This document shows, one piece after another, positions 8,798-17,664 of a DNA stretch of 64,000 nucleotides. Made by a program: the position numbers and the translations under genes. The stretch's first letter is position 1; the number at the start of each line of letters is the position of its first letter. A model generated the notes under the pieces. It worked only from the letters and a program-made list of their open reading frames with translations. It ran no database searches and was not told where the DNA came from. This stretch comes from Calditrichota bacterium (GTDB taxonomy: Bacteria; Calditrichota; Calditrichia; Calditrichales; J004): contig JABFGF010000003.1 of the NCBI GenBank assembly GCA_013112635.1, positions 310,001 to 374,000 on the forward strand, read 5' to 3'.

Positions 8798-11269
8798 TTA
8801 AAAAGTAACGTCGTACCGCGTGCTCAAGATCATATCTTTATAATCGATTGTTTCTCCTGTAGTGATGCTAATTCTGTCACCAAAATCAATATAATCAAAG
8901 CGTAAAGAAAAGTTACCATATGTAAAAGAATTTAAGTATAAACCGGCGGTATAGTTTATTCTGTTATATTCACTGGCTGAATTACCATTATCAACCTGGC
9001 TTAAAGCAAAATTGAAAAAGGGTCTCATATCCATATCGGCAGCAACTTTTTTGAATTTATATTCAAGGTTTGCATAATATCGGGAAATATTATTCTCTGT
9101 TGTAATACTTGTTTTCTCTCCAATCAAAGAAGTAGTTTGAGAAAAGCCGATTCTGCTTGTAAATGGAATTGCAAATTGATTTTTAATTGAAAGACTTAAC
9201 ACTTTGAAGTCAGAGTTTGTAGATGTTGTCCCTGTTGTACTATCAGTTAACTGAATTTCGCGGGTTATATTATCATCTCTAACAATATTTGAAACACTAA
9301 CAGTTGCTGTATTTTTTACACTTCCTGTGTGAAAGGAGTAATTTGAAGAAACGCTGACCCGTTGAGTAGAGTTATCCTCAGCATTTACTGCTACATCCTC
9401 TGCATCTGCATCGTTTTTTCTTGATTGGTTTCCATATGATAATGTTATGCTTGGTAGTGACTGCATGGGGAAATAGGAAAGGGATACTCCAAGGTCGCTG
9501 TTATCCGTTTCCGCATCTTCTTGTGAAAGGTTATCTTTATAAGAATTAAAATAAAGATTTAAAAAGACCTGGTTATTTGCGAGACGAATATTGTCATTAA
9601 TAAACAAGCCTCTAATTCCACGCAAAAGGTACGGATTTCCTGGAGTAACATAATCAGATTCGATATTTTTAAAACTAAATTTAAAATGATTATTAAAATA
9701 GTTTAAATACGTATCAAATTGCATAGCTAACGCAGGAAATGGGGCTAAACCTTGAGAAATAGTTAAGAATCCTGTTGACTCAAGTAAGTTAACAAATGGT
9801 TCTACCTGATCTTTTTGACTTTTAGAAAAATCCAATTGTTCAGCCAAACTATCAAAATCTACTTTACTTGAAGCATCTTTATTTGCAATACTTGCCTGAA
9901 AACTTCCTGCAAAGCGGATACGATTATTGTCAAAATTCAAGCGAAGTGTTGTACCTAAAACCAATGATTCTGTTGGGTTTGCGCTAACTTTGACTGTTGT
10001 ATCACCCAGTGTTGCCCGTGTAAAAAGTTTTGTATTCTTTATCGAGTTAGGATCTTCTTTACCGTTTATCAAATTGAGACCCCAACTTACATGCTTACCA
10101 AAATTAAATACAGGACGTACAGCCAGAAACGTTTCTTTAAATGTTCCAAAATTAGCTGTTATATTATCGCCGGTTTCATCTGGAATAATTTTTCCTTCTA
10201 CGGCACTTGCTGTTTGGCCTGTGGAAACATCCAAATCAAACCAGGGACTGTTTAACCCAATTCCAAAACCAAGAATACGACGGTTCCAGAAAGTCAGCTG
10301 GTCATAATCACCGGTTAAATCCCCACCTTTTAAATAGAGACGTGTTCGTGGGCTAAAATTATAAGCAACAAGGGCACCAAAGCGGTTTGGACTTTGACTG
10401 CTGTAACCATCCGTAGAGCTTCCTGTGGCTTTAAGCCGGAAATCCCATTCGTTATAGTTTGCATCCCAATTAACACCGCCACGGAAATAATTGTTAGATT
10501 CATCAGATATGTTTTGATAGCGGTTATCAAGATATACATTTGTTTTTTGCTTAAAGCCATCTTCTTCTGTACCACCGCTCGTTATTCTATAATTCCATTC
10601 CTGTTTATTGAGCAGATTACCACTGGAATCGAAAATTTTAAATTCAGCATTGTGACTCCCGGTACGCATTGTCTTTGGAACAAGGGTATACAGATTCGCA
10701 TCTTGCTGAAGTTGACTGGTTACGTCAATCCCATCGATGAGCAAACGGGTTCTGGCATGATCAACATCTGCATTTTGGTTTGGAATTGAGACAGCAATTA
10801 AAAACTCATCCTGTGGAACTATTTCTCCTTCTTCCGGGCTGAGAACTATTACCTCTTCCTGGTTCTGAAAGACACTTGTAAAATTGGATGCAACCAGCTC
10901 AAAGCTTAGTGGATTTTGCTGAGGCGAGAATTGAGGATAAGTAATCACTTCACCTGCCAATGTTTGCATGGCAAAATAATAATCTATTTTCCCTGCAGGC
11001 AATTTATTAGTCGCTACTTCTGAGAACAGCGTATAACCTTGTTCTTTAAGCGGCTGTGACTGGAAATCCGATGCGCCTTTAGCGCGATAAAAAAGACGTC
11101 CCTCATAAAAATCTGCATCACTGGAAATCAGGTTTAATTCAAAATGGGCTTTTTCCCCTTGAACAACAGGATCCAATTCCGTGTGTATAACAGTTGCAGT
11201 AAGTGCAAAACCAAATTGTATTGCAAATAAACAAATCACGATACTAAATAAATAGCGTTTGCTCATCAT
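8798..11269 (-). CDS. Large secreted protein with Ig-like N-terminus and outer-membrane barrel-like C-terminus
   Basis: I do not recognise a named family for this 823-residue protein. A signal peptide (about 1-22, YLFSIVICLFAIQFGFA) is followed by about 200 residues of beta-rich, Ig-like segments (RARTRLLIDGID-like repeats). From about residue 240 to the end there are alternating amphipathic strands rich in aromatic and polar residues, and the protein ends in phenylalanine (RYDVTF), the usual signal for BamA-assembled barrels. It follows the FecR gene by 29 bases. An AGGAG site lies 3 bases before the first of two adjacent ATGs, so the second (11266) may be the true start. It is likely an outer-membrane partner of the FecR protein; this is inference. 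Confidence 0.7.
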   Translation of the reverse strand: MMSKRYLFSIVICLFAIQFGFALTATVIHTELDPVVQGEKAHFELNLISSDADFYEGRLFYRAKGASDFQSQPLKEQGYTLFSEVATNKLPAGKIDYYFAMQTLAGEVITYPQFSPQQNPLSFELVASNFTSVFQNQEEVIVLSPEEGEIVPQDEFLIAVSIPNQNADVDHARTRLLIDGIDVTSQLQQDANLYTLVPKTMRTGSHNAEFKIFDSSGNLLNKQEWNYRITSGGTEEDGFKQKTNVYLDNRYQNISDESNNYFRGGVNWDANYNEWDFRLKATGSSTDGYSSQSPNRFGALVAYNFSPRTRLYLKGGDLTGDYDQLTFWNRRILGFGIGLNSPWFDLDVSTGQTASAVEGKIIPDETGDNITANFGTFKETFLAVRPVFNFGKHVSWGLNLINGKEDPNSIKNTKLFTRATLGDTTVKVSANPTESLVLGTTLRLNFDNNRIRFAGSFQASIANKDASSKVDFDSLAEQLDFSKSQKDQVEPFVNLLESTGFLTISQGLAPFPALAMQFDTYLNYFNNHFKFSFKNIESDYVTPGNPYLLRGIRGLFINDNIRLANNQVFLNLYFNSYKDNLSQEDAETDNSDLGVSLSYFPMQSLPSITLSYGNQSRKNDADAEDVAVNAEDNSTQRVSVSSNYSFHTGSVKNTATVSVSNIVRDDNITREIQLTDSTTGTTSTNSDFKVLSLSIKNQFAIPFTSRIGFSQTTSLIGEKTSITTENNISRYYANLEYKFKKVAADMDMRPFFNFALSQVDNGNSASEYNRINYTAGLYLNSFTYGNFSLRFDYIDFGDRISITTGETIDYKDMILSTRYDVTF

Positions 11270-11298
11270 AAACTCCTGGAGATTGTTAATTCTGAGTA

Positions 11299-11970
11299 TT
11301 ATTTTGCTTTAAATTTTAAAACCTTTTTATTGCCGGATTCATCTTCAAACTCAAACTCAAAATCATCTGGGACATCATCATCGCCATCAGATGGTTTTTC
11401 TCCGGCTTTAGTTTTTCTTACGACAGGTTTACTGTTTTTTGATGTAACTGAACCTGTTTCACCGGCTTTTAGTAATGCAGATCCGGCATCGTTTGTTAAC
11501 TCAACAACTCCTTCTTCACCAAAATAAGTTGTACCACCCTTAAATTTTTGGAGAGTCCAGAAAGCGGTTCCTTTTACAGACGCCACCGAAGTTGGTGTTG
11601 TTACTCTAAAAGAGCTTTTTTGCTTGGTAATTCTGGAAAATATTGAACCAACTTCAACAAATATATTTTTTGTAACAGAGCTTTTTTCTTTTTTTGTATT
11701 GATTGTTAGGGTTGAGTTTGGCCTAACACGAACAAGGCTGTTGTCATCAATAAATTTCAATGCCATCCGGCCTTTTTTACCTGTTGTGATTTTATCACCA
11801 TCAGTTAATCGGGTGCCGCGTTTTGCTTTTAACGATTTTCCTGTTTTTGCATTTTTAATGGTTATGTCGCCTTTGGCTTTTATAACAATCGCAGATGGAT
11901 CGGCTGCAATAAGGGAGCCTGCAAACAATATCACCATCAATAGCGGAAGAATTCTTTTTAAGTTTTTCAT
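11299..11970 (-). CDS. Secreted FecR-domain protein
   Basis: A 223-residue protein with a signal peptide (about 1-22, ending AGSLIAA). The FecR domain spans about 25-165: an early KAKGDITIKN strand, GTRLTDGDKITTGKKGRMAL, and PTSVASVKGTAFW. There is no inner-membrane anchor or cytoplasmic sigma-binding N-terminus, so it is not a classical FecR anti-sigma regulator but a periplasmic FecR module. The tail (about 190-223) is strongly acidic (DGDDDVPDDFEFEFEDE). A strong AGGAG site precedes the ATG. The upstream secreted gene is 9 bases away and the barrel gene follows after 29 bases, so this is an operon. Confidence 0.88.
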   Translation of the reverse strand: MKNLKRILPLLMVILFAGSLIAADPSAIVIKAKGDITIKNAKTGKSLKAKRGTRLTDGDKITTGKKGRMALKFIDDNSLVRVRPNSTLTINTKKEKSSVTKNIFVEVGSIFSRITKQKSSFRVTTPTSVASVKGTAFWTLQKFKGGTTYFGEEGVVELTNDAGSALLKAGETGSVTSKNSKPVVRKTKAGEKPSDGDDDVPDDFEFEFEDESGNKKVLKFKAK

Positions 11971-11979
11971 CGATGTCTC

Positions 11980-13113
11980 CTAATTGCTGCTTCTAATAGT
12001 TAAATCATAAATCTCTTTTTCCTGATTGCGATACTTCTCGATATATTGATATAATTCTTGTGTTGATATTGTTGATCCGTTTACGCGGATGGTTGAAAGA
12101 CCGTAACCATCAAGCTGCCGGATAATGGTATCAGCATTATTACCCAATAATTGCTTTAGTAACTGCTCAAGCTCTTGCTTTGCCATGTTTTGCATGCCAA
12201 GGGCCTGGGATGGATCAACAAGAGTAAATTCCCATGGTTCACTGTTTAGTGCATTTTCTCCCGAAGAAGTATTTATAAATGAGCGTACCAGCCAAACATA
12301 GGTTTTACCAAATTCCAATGGCAGTGCATTAAAGTCAGGATATTGTACAGAGAGTGTTGATATTCTTTCTGATTCCCAAATTGGTTGGGAATTTAAAATA
12401 TCTTCAACAGTAGAAAATTCACTTTGTTTTTTAAATACTAGAACTTGGTATTCACCACTATTTCCATTCCATTGAAGGATAGGTTGCTCGGAATAAATAT
12501 CATATGTAAAGCCAGAGTTTAATAAGACACCTGGTGTGATCAGATTAATTAATGTAGGGTTGGTCACAATTATTTGGATATTGGCAGTAACTGCAGTCAC
12601 AGCAGTATGAGTACTTGTTTCCTGCGTCTTAGGATCTGTATACGTATACTGCATCGAGCTTTTCAAAGTATATAATCCAACCGGAATTTGGCTAGTTGCA
12701 ACAATTTCGTCTTGAAGATCGGAGGCATTTGGATCTAAATTACTGTCATTAACTCCAATTGTAGTTTCAATATCACGGTTCGAAATGGCCCATCTAGTTT
12801 GGTTCGAGGGTATTTGGAATCCATTTGTTAAAATTGTTGCCAAAGTTTGATTATTGTTCTGGACAAGTTCGATGTTAATAAACATTACATTTACTTCACC
12901 AACTCTTTTATTAATCTCAATTTCAAATAAATCTTCAACTGCACCGACATTGAGGAAATCAAAATCAGCTACAAATATGGATCGGTAATCAGCAATCCCT
13001 CTGTCATTTAACTGGAGAACAACAGGGACTGATGTTGTGTCTTGGGAAAATGAGTGTGTAGATAAAAAGACAATTCCCAAGATAAAAAATTTTACAATCT
13101 TAAAATGATTCAT
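11980..13113 (-). CDS. Secreted beta-rich protein of unknown function, first gene of the FecR operon
   Basis: The family is not recognised. The 377 residues begin with a signal peptide (about 1-23, ending STHSFS). The middle is beta-rich and contains a fibronectin-like segment (QPILQWNGNSGEYQVLVFKK, then TYVWLVRSF), a pattern seen in envelope proteins that present stacked beta domains. The C-terminal 70 residues are helical with a QELEQLLKQLLG stretch. An AGGAG site lies before the ATG. It is the promoter-proximal gene of the FecR-barrel cluster, with 9 bases to fecR. It may be the surface or periplasmic input component, which is inference. Confidence 0.7.
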   Translation of the reverse strand: MNHFKIVKFFILGIVFLSTHSFSQDTTSVPVVLQLNDRGIADYRSIFVADFDFLNVGAVEDLFEIEINKRVGEVNVMFINIELVQNNNQTLATILTNGFQIPSNQTRWAISNRDIETTIGVNDSNLDPNASDLQDEIVATSQIPVGLYTLKSSMQYTYTDPKTQETSTHTAVTAVTANIQIIVTNPTLINLITPGVLLNSGFTYDIYSEQPILQWNGNSGEYQVLVFKKQSEFSTVEDILNSQPIWESERISTLSVQYPDFNALPLEFGKTYVWLVRSFINTSSGENALNSEPWEFTLVDPSQALGMQNMAKQELEQLLKQLLGNNADTIIRQLDGYGLSTIRVNGSTISTQELYQYIEKYRNQEKEIYDLTIRSSN

Positions 13114-13413
13114 GTTACATCTCCTATTTTTATTTACTTAGAGAGAGAATCGTATTATTCTGTGGTTTATTAAATGACACCCATCACACAGCAAGTAAAA
13201 TGTGATATCGGTCGATTATACGTTTATGTATATTAGAAATCAATTATTAATGTGATCCTGATGACAATCTATAATAAAGAAGTTGAAGATAAGAACTAAC
13301 AAATATAAATGTTGTCAGTGTCTCTGATTAATCGTACCATCGTATCGGAATAAATCGCAATTACACGAGATATTAAATTTGTTTTTTGGCTTATATATTG
13401 CAAAAACTTCCTG
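13114..13413. promoter_or_regulatory. 300-base gene-free region; likely promoter of the FecR-CHASE2 operon
   Basis: No coding frame, tRNA or terminator is visible. The region must hold the promoter for the minus-strand operon starting at 13113. It contains several TGTGA/TCACA-type half sites: TGACA-N4-TCACA at 13175-13188, TGTGAT at 13201, and the imperfect dyad TGTGATCCTGATGACA at 13251-13266. These loosely resemble CRP-family sites. I cannot place a confident -10/-35 pair. Confidence 0.4.
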
Positions 13414-13953
13414 TCATGTTTTTTTATCGAATGAGGCAATAAAGACTTTAACATACATTACACCGGAAACTATTATAGCCGCAATCGCCAAATAAATAGT
13501 ATATTCAAAAAATAATTTCCATCCTGCCATAAAACTAATAATTGCCACAGCAATTAAAGTGACGCTAATCTTACCTGGCCAATTAGATGATGTGATTAAC
13601 TTGTTTTTATCATAAATAAGTAAAGCCCCAATAACGATAAAAACATCCCGAATAACGATAAAAAGAGTTAACCACAGTGGAAATCCTTGATAGTAATTAA
13701 GCGCAATTACAAGGGCACCGATATGAATCTTATCAGCGATCGGATCCAGGATTTTCCCTAAATCACTAACTTGGTTTAATTTTCGCGCAAAAAAACCATC
13801 GGCCCAATCCGTAAAACCACCTACAAACGAGAGTGCAATAAGCCATCCATTTTCATTAATTGCTATTAAATAAACTGCAGGAGCAGCTAAAATAATCCTG
13901 AGAAATGAAAGAGAGTTGGATAAATTAAAATCTTTTTTTGTGATTAATTCCAT
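13414..13953 (-). CDS. pgsA: CDP-alcohol phosphatidyltransferase (PgsA-like phosphatidylglycerophosphate synthase)
   Basis: A 179-residue integral membrane enzyme. The complete family signature D-x2-DG-x2-AR-x8-G-x3-D-x3-D is at residues 49-74 (D49, D52, G53, A56, R57, G66, D70, D74). Four or more hydrophobic segments surround it. PgsA transfers phosphatidyl from CDP-diacylglycerol to glycerol-3-phosphate, the first step to phosphatidylglycerol and cardiolipin. The exact acceptor cannot be read from the motif, so another CDP-alcohol transferase is possible. Its start overlaps the end of sppA by 10 bases, so it is translationally coupled to it. Confidence 0.88.
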   Translation of the reverse strand: MELITKKDFNLSNSLSFLRIILAAPAVYLIAINENGWLIALSFVGGFTDWADGFFARKLNQVSDLGKILDPIADKIHIGALVIALNYYQGFPLWLTLFIVIRDVFIVIGALLIYDKNKLITSSNWPGKISVTLIAVAIISFMAGWKLFFEYTIYLAIAAIIVSGVMYVKVFIASFDKKT

Positions 13954-15659
13954 GTAATTAAAAATGGCATTAACGCCAATGGCTGGTTTTGAAATCTTGT
14001 TAAAAGAGTTGTTTCTGTTTGCTGTAAAATCGAATTAAATGAAGTATTCATTGATACCATGCTATACAATTCTGTAAAAAAATCTTTTTCTTTTGGATAG
14101 TAGCTCAAACGTACAGATTCTTCTTCGTCAATTTGTGCCATTTTTTTAGCTAAATCAATTGCATCATAAAATGATCCGGTTGAATCTATCAACCCGTTTT
14201 GGTATCCCTGAATTCCGCTCCAAACCCGGCCCTGTGACAGAGCATCAGTCTGGTCATAAGTAAGACCTCGGCTATCAGCAACTTTTGTTACAAAATCTTT
14301 ATAAAAATCTTCGATGAGGCTTTGCATTACTTTTCTTTCAGAATTACTCCAAAGAGAATTTGTCGAAAACAACCCGGCATTTTTACCTCGATGTAGTCGT
14401 TCATAGCCAAGCCCGACTTTTTTATACAAACCTTCAGTACTAAATTTTCCGGCATAAATGCCAATTGATCCTATTAAACTCATTGGGCTGTTTAAAATTG
14501 TATCAGCTGCCATGGCAATATAATAACCTCCGGAAGCGCCATAATCTGAAATCGATGCAACTACTGCTTTCTTTTCACTGGCTTCTTTGACCGCTTTCCA
14601 TATTATATTTGCGGCGATTGCTGATCCTCCGGGACTATCAATCCTTAGGATTATTGCTTTTGTATAACTGGATTTTGCCGCAGATCTGATATTTTGGGAG
14701 ATTGTGTTTGCTCCGGCAAGTTTACCTAAAATAGGATCATCAACATCGTTGCCACTGGAAATAGTCCCTGAGATGTGAATAACTGCAATTCTTGATTTAG
14801 TTCTCAACCCGAGGGAACTAACCGGGATAGAGCTATAGGTTTGGCCACTTATCTTTGCAGGGGGAGAGTTATAATAATCTAATATTTGTACAATCTCATT
14901 TTTAAACGAAGTTCCATCAACCAGACCATTAGCTAAAGCGCTCTTTCCTGTAAAGCCGGTTTGGTTATTGATCAAATCTCTAACTTTGTCCTCAGACAGG
15001 TTTCTTCTTTCTGCGATATTGGTAATAATAAAACTATAAAATTGATCCAAGATATCATTAAGTACTAAGCTTTGTGCAGGAGAAATTTTGTCACGGGTAT
15101 ATTGATCCGGTGCATTTTTAAATTGGCCGACATGTACAAAATCAGCTTGAATTCCAACTTTATCGAAGAAACCTTTATAGAACGTAAGCTCACTACCAAC
15201 ACCGGTAATAAAAAGATTACTATTCTCTGGCATAAAAACAGAATCGCAGGCAATGGCCACCAGGTATTCTCGGGTCATTGCAAATTCCAGGTAGGCATAT
15301 ATTTTTTTACCACTTTCCCGGTAAGTATCAATAAGTTTTTGTAATTCTTCTACTTTTGCATACCCGGTCTGCAGAAACCCAAGATTTAAAATAACTCCGT
15401 TTATTCTATCATCAACGGCGGCTTTTTCCAGGTTATCTCGTATTTTTTTTAGATCAAGTCTGCTGCTGCCTGTAAACTCTTCTAAAGAGCTTGGCGCTAC
15501 ATATTCAGGAATACTGCCACCGATACTCATGTGCAGATATGAGTTGTCTTCAATAATAGGTTCAGAATCAGATAATATCCCGATCATTAAAAACAGAAAG
15601 AGAAAAAGGATTAAAAAACCGGATAATAAAACGAGTAAATATTTTAGAAAAGACTTCAT
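13944..15659 (-). CDS. sppA: Signal peptide peptidase SppA, double-domain (67K) type
   Basis: This 571-residue S49 protease has an N-terminal membrane anchor (about 7-29) and two tandem ClpP-like halves, as in E. coli SppA. The catalytic lysine is predicted at Lys181 in GQFKNAPDQYTRDK and the serine at Ser376 in GASGGYYIA. RIDSPGGSAIA is the conserved oxyanion region. SppA digests cleaved signal peptides in the membrane. No Shine-Dalgarno sequence precedes the ATG. Instead a 13-bp perfect hairpin ends 18 bases upstream, a possible control element. The gene shares its 3' end with the pgsA-like gene. Confidence 0.95.
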   Translation of the reverse strand: MKSFLKYLLVLLSGFLILFLFLFLMIGILSDSEPIIEDNSYLHMSIGGSIPEYVAPSSLEEFTGSSRLDLKKIRDNLEKAAVDDRINGVILNLGFLQTGYAKVEELQKLIDTYRESGKKIYAYLEFAMTREYLVAIACDSVFMPENSNLFITGVGSELTFYKGFFDKVGIQADFVHVGQFKNAPDQYTRDKISPAQSLVLNDILDQFYSFIITNIAERRNLSEDKVRDLINNQTGFTGKSALANGLVDGTSFKNEIVQILDYYNSPPAKISGQTYSSIPVSSLGLRTKSRIAVIHISGTISSGNDVDDPILGKLAGANTISQNIRSAAKSSYTKAIILRIDSPGGSAIAANIIWKAVKEASEKKAVVASISDYGASGGYYIAMAADTILNSPMSLIGSIGIYAGKFSTEGLYKKVGLGYERLHRGKNAGLFSTNSLWSNSERKVMQSLIEDFYKDFVTKVADSRGLTYDQTDALSQGRVWSGIQGYQNGLIDSTGSFYDAIDLAKKMAQIDEEESVRLSYYPKEKDFFTELYSMVSMNTSFNSILQQTETTLLTRFQNQPLALMPFLITWN

Positions 15660-15677
15660 AGAATGTTAATTGTATTT

Positions 15678-15715
15678 TTCGCATTAGTCCGCTAAATATC
15701 CTGGACTAATGCGAA
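15678..15715 (-). promoter_or_regulatory. Perfect 13-bp inverted repeat in the sppA leader
   Basis: TTCGCATTAGTCC (15678-15690) and GGACTAATGCGAA (15703-15715) are exact reverse complements around a 12-base loop. All neighbouring genes read on the minus strand. There the stem is followed by AAATACAATT rather than a T run, so it is not a standard terminator for nupC. It lies 18 bases from the sppA ATG, where it could act as an operator, an mRNA stability element or a translational control hairpin. Confidence 0.75.
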
Positions 15716-15751
15716 TTAAATGAGTTTATTTTCGAGAGTATTTAAATGGAA

Positions 15752-17065
15752 TTATAATGACGTTAATACACCGGCGATAGTTGCAGTCATCATTGTTGCA
15801 ATTGAACCACCTAATATTGCTTTCATTCCAAGCATTGCAATGTCAGATTTTCTCTTTGGTGCAATTCCGCCAATTCCACCAATTTGAATGGCGATGGATG
15901 AGAAGTTAGCAAAACCGCATAAAGCATAAGTAGAAATAATAACGGCCTTGTCACTTAGAACTCCTGCCGGAATCTGTGATAGTTGTAAATAAGCAACAAA
16001 TTCATTTAAGGTTACTTTAACACCAATTAATGAGCCGACTTTTATTGCATCTTCCCAGGGAACACCAATTATCCAGGCTATGGGGCTTAAAACATAACCT
16101 AAAATTATTTCAAGAGTTATTGGTTCTCCAGCCGCTGTTGTTATTCCAAACAAGTCGGTAATTATACTGGATAAACCATAGTTGATCATCGCGATTAGGG
16201 CGATAAAGGCTAATAACATACCAGCAACATTTAATGCAAGGCTTAAACCATCAGCTGCTCCGGTGGCAGCAGATTCAATAACATTTGATGCATTTTTTTC
16301 AACTTCAATTTTTACCTCGCCCATAGTTTTTGATTCTTCACGCTCTGGGACAAGAATTTTAGCAATGATAATAGTTGCCGGTGCGGCCATAATACTTGCT
16401 GAAAGCAAATGTTTGGCATAGAAAAGTTGAAGAGCAGGGTCTGATCCGCCAAGTAGACCAACATAAGCGGCTAACACACCACCTGCGATTGTGGCCATTC
16501 CACCAACCATCATTGTAAACAGTTCTGATTTTGTCATGGGATCTATGTAGGGTCTGACAACCAACGGGGCTTCTGTTTGTCCAATAAATACGTTGGCTGC
16601 AACAGAAATTGATTCAGCACCACTGATTTTCAGAAGTTTAGCCATTACCCAAGCCATTGCCTGAACAATTTTTTGCATAATCCCAAGGTGGTACAAAACA
16701 GACATTAGCGAAGAAAAGAAAATAATTGTTGGAAGTACCTGGAAAGCAAAAAGAAAACCATTACCCATGTTTTGCATACTTTCAGGGAAAACTTTATCAA
16801 AAATTTCCTGGTTCGCCAATGGACCGAAAATAAACGCAGAGCCTTCGTTGGTAAAAGAAATTATTTTTACAAAAATTTGCCCAATGAAATCAAAAACATC
16901 CGATCCCCAACTAGTCTTTATTACAAAAAACGCAAATACAATTTGCATTCCTAAACCGATTGCTGCCTGAACCCAGTTAATAGATTTTTTATTGTTGGAA
17001 AACGCAAAGGCGATGGCAATAAGTACTGCAAGTCCGGTAAATCCAAATGCGATATCAGCAATCAT
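15752..17065 (-). CDS. nupC: Concentrative nucleoside transporter (CNT / NupC family)
   Basis: A 437-residue inner-membrane transporter with about ten membrane segments. Family features include GQTEAPLVVRPY, the TMMVGGMATIAGGVLAAYVG helix pair and the late YALCGFANFSSIAIQIGG region that forms the nucleoside and cation sites. It imports nucleosides by Na+ or H+ symport. The ATG overlaps the tdk stop by 4 bases. Together with tdk, udk and cdd it makes an uptake-to-salvage unit, which suggests pyrimidine nucleosides as substrates. Confidence 0.95.
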   Translation of the reverse strand: MIADIAFGFTGLAVLIAIAFAFSNNKKSINWVQAAIGLGMQIVFAFFVIKTSWGSDVFDFIGQIFVKIISFTNEGSAFIFGPLANQEIFDKVFPESMQNMGNGFLFAFQVLPTIIFFSSLMSVLYHLGIMQKIVQAMAWVMAKLLKISGAESISVAANVFIGQTEAPLVVRPYIDPMTKSELFTMMVGGMATIAGGVLAAYVGLLGGSDPALQLFYAKHLLSASIMAAPATIIIAKILVPEREESKTMGEVKIEVEKNASNVIESAATGAADGLSLALNVAGMLLAFIALIAMINYGLSSIITDLFGITTAAGEPITLEIILGYVLSPIAWIIGVPWEDAIKVGSLIGVKVTLNEFVAYLQLSQIPAGVLSDKAVIISTYALCGFANFSSIAIQIGGIGGIAPKRKSDIAMLGMKAILGGSIATMMTATIAGVLTSL

Positions 17066-17637
17066 TTTTTCTCCTTATGATTGGTTGGTGGCTCGTAACA
17101 ATTTCTGCAACGGGCTTCATAAAACTCTCCGGCACCAACAACAACCTTGTCTTTTTGATTTGAGGTTCTTTGTGTATGGTTTGCAGGGTTGCCACAAATA
17201 ACACAAATGGCATGTGTTTTGGTAATATACTCTGCAATAGCCAATAGATCAGGTATAGGCTCAAATGGAACACCGCGATAGTCCTGATCTAAGCCGGCAA
17301 TAATAACTCTTTTACCCATATTGGCTAAAGTCTGGCATACTTTGATCAATGATCTATCAAAAAATTGCGCCTCATCAATTCCAACAACTTGAGATTCCAA
17401 AGCCAATGATAATATTTGTTTCGGTTTTGAAATCGAATGAGATGGGATTTTTTGCATATCGTGCGAAACAATTTCAATCTCGCTATAGCGTTTATCTATT
17501 TGCGGTTTAAATAATTCAATTTTCTGGCGGGCAATCATCGCCCTGCGCATCCTGCGAATAAGCTCTTCGGTTTTTCCGCTGAACATACTTCCGCAAATTA
17601 CTTCAATCCAGCCGGTGTGCTGTTTTAAAACATTCAT
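17062..17637 (-). CDS. tdk: Thymidine kinase
   Basis: A cytoplasmic type II thymidine kinase of 191 residues. It has the Walker A GSMFSGKTEELIRR (about residues 16-29), the Walker B-like VVGIDEAQFFD, and a zinc-binding lasso with CVICG and a later CRNC pair. It phosphorylates thymidine and deoxyuridine with ATP. The stop overlaps the nupC start by 4 bases, and udk lies 27 bases upstream. The length and residues are normal. Confidence 0.97.
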   Translation of the reverse strand: MNVLKQHTGWIEVICGSMFSGKTEELIRRMRRAMIARQKIELFKPQIDKRYSEIEIVSHDMQKIPSHSISKPKQILSLALESQVVGIDEAQFFDRSLIKVCQTLANMGKRVIIAGLDQDYRGVPFEPIPDLLAIAEYITKTHAICVICGNPANHTQRTSNQKDKVVVGAGEFYEARCRNCYEPPTNHKEKK

Positions 17638-17664
17638 TAAGCTGTTTAAATTCCTTTTTGTGTT

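Noticed and set aside
10394-10789. Plus-strand open frame of 131 codons inside the barrel gene
   Set aside because: It is antisense to a gene with a signal peptide, a barrel-like C-terminus and a good ribosome site; it has no ribosome site of its own.
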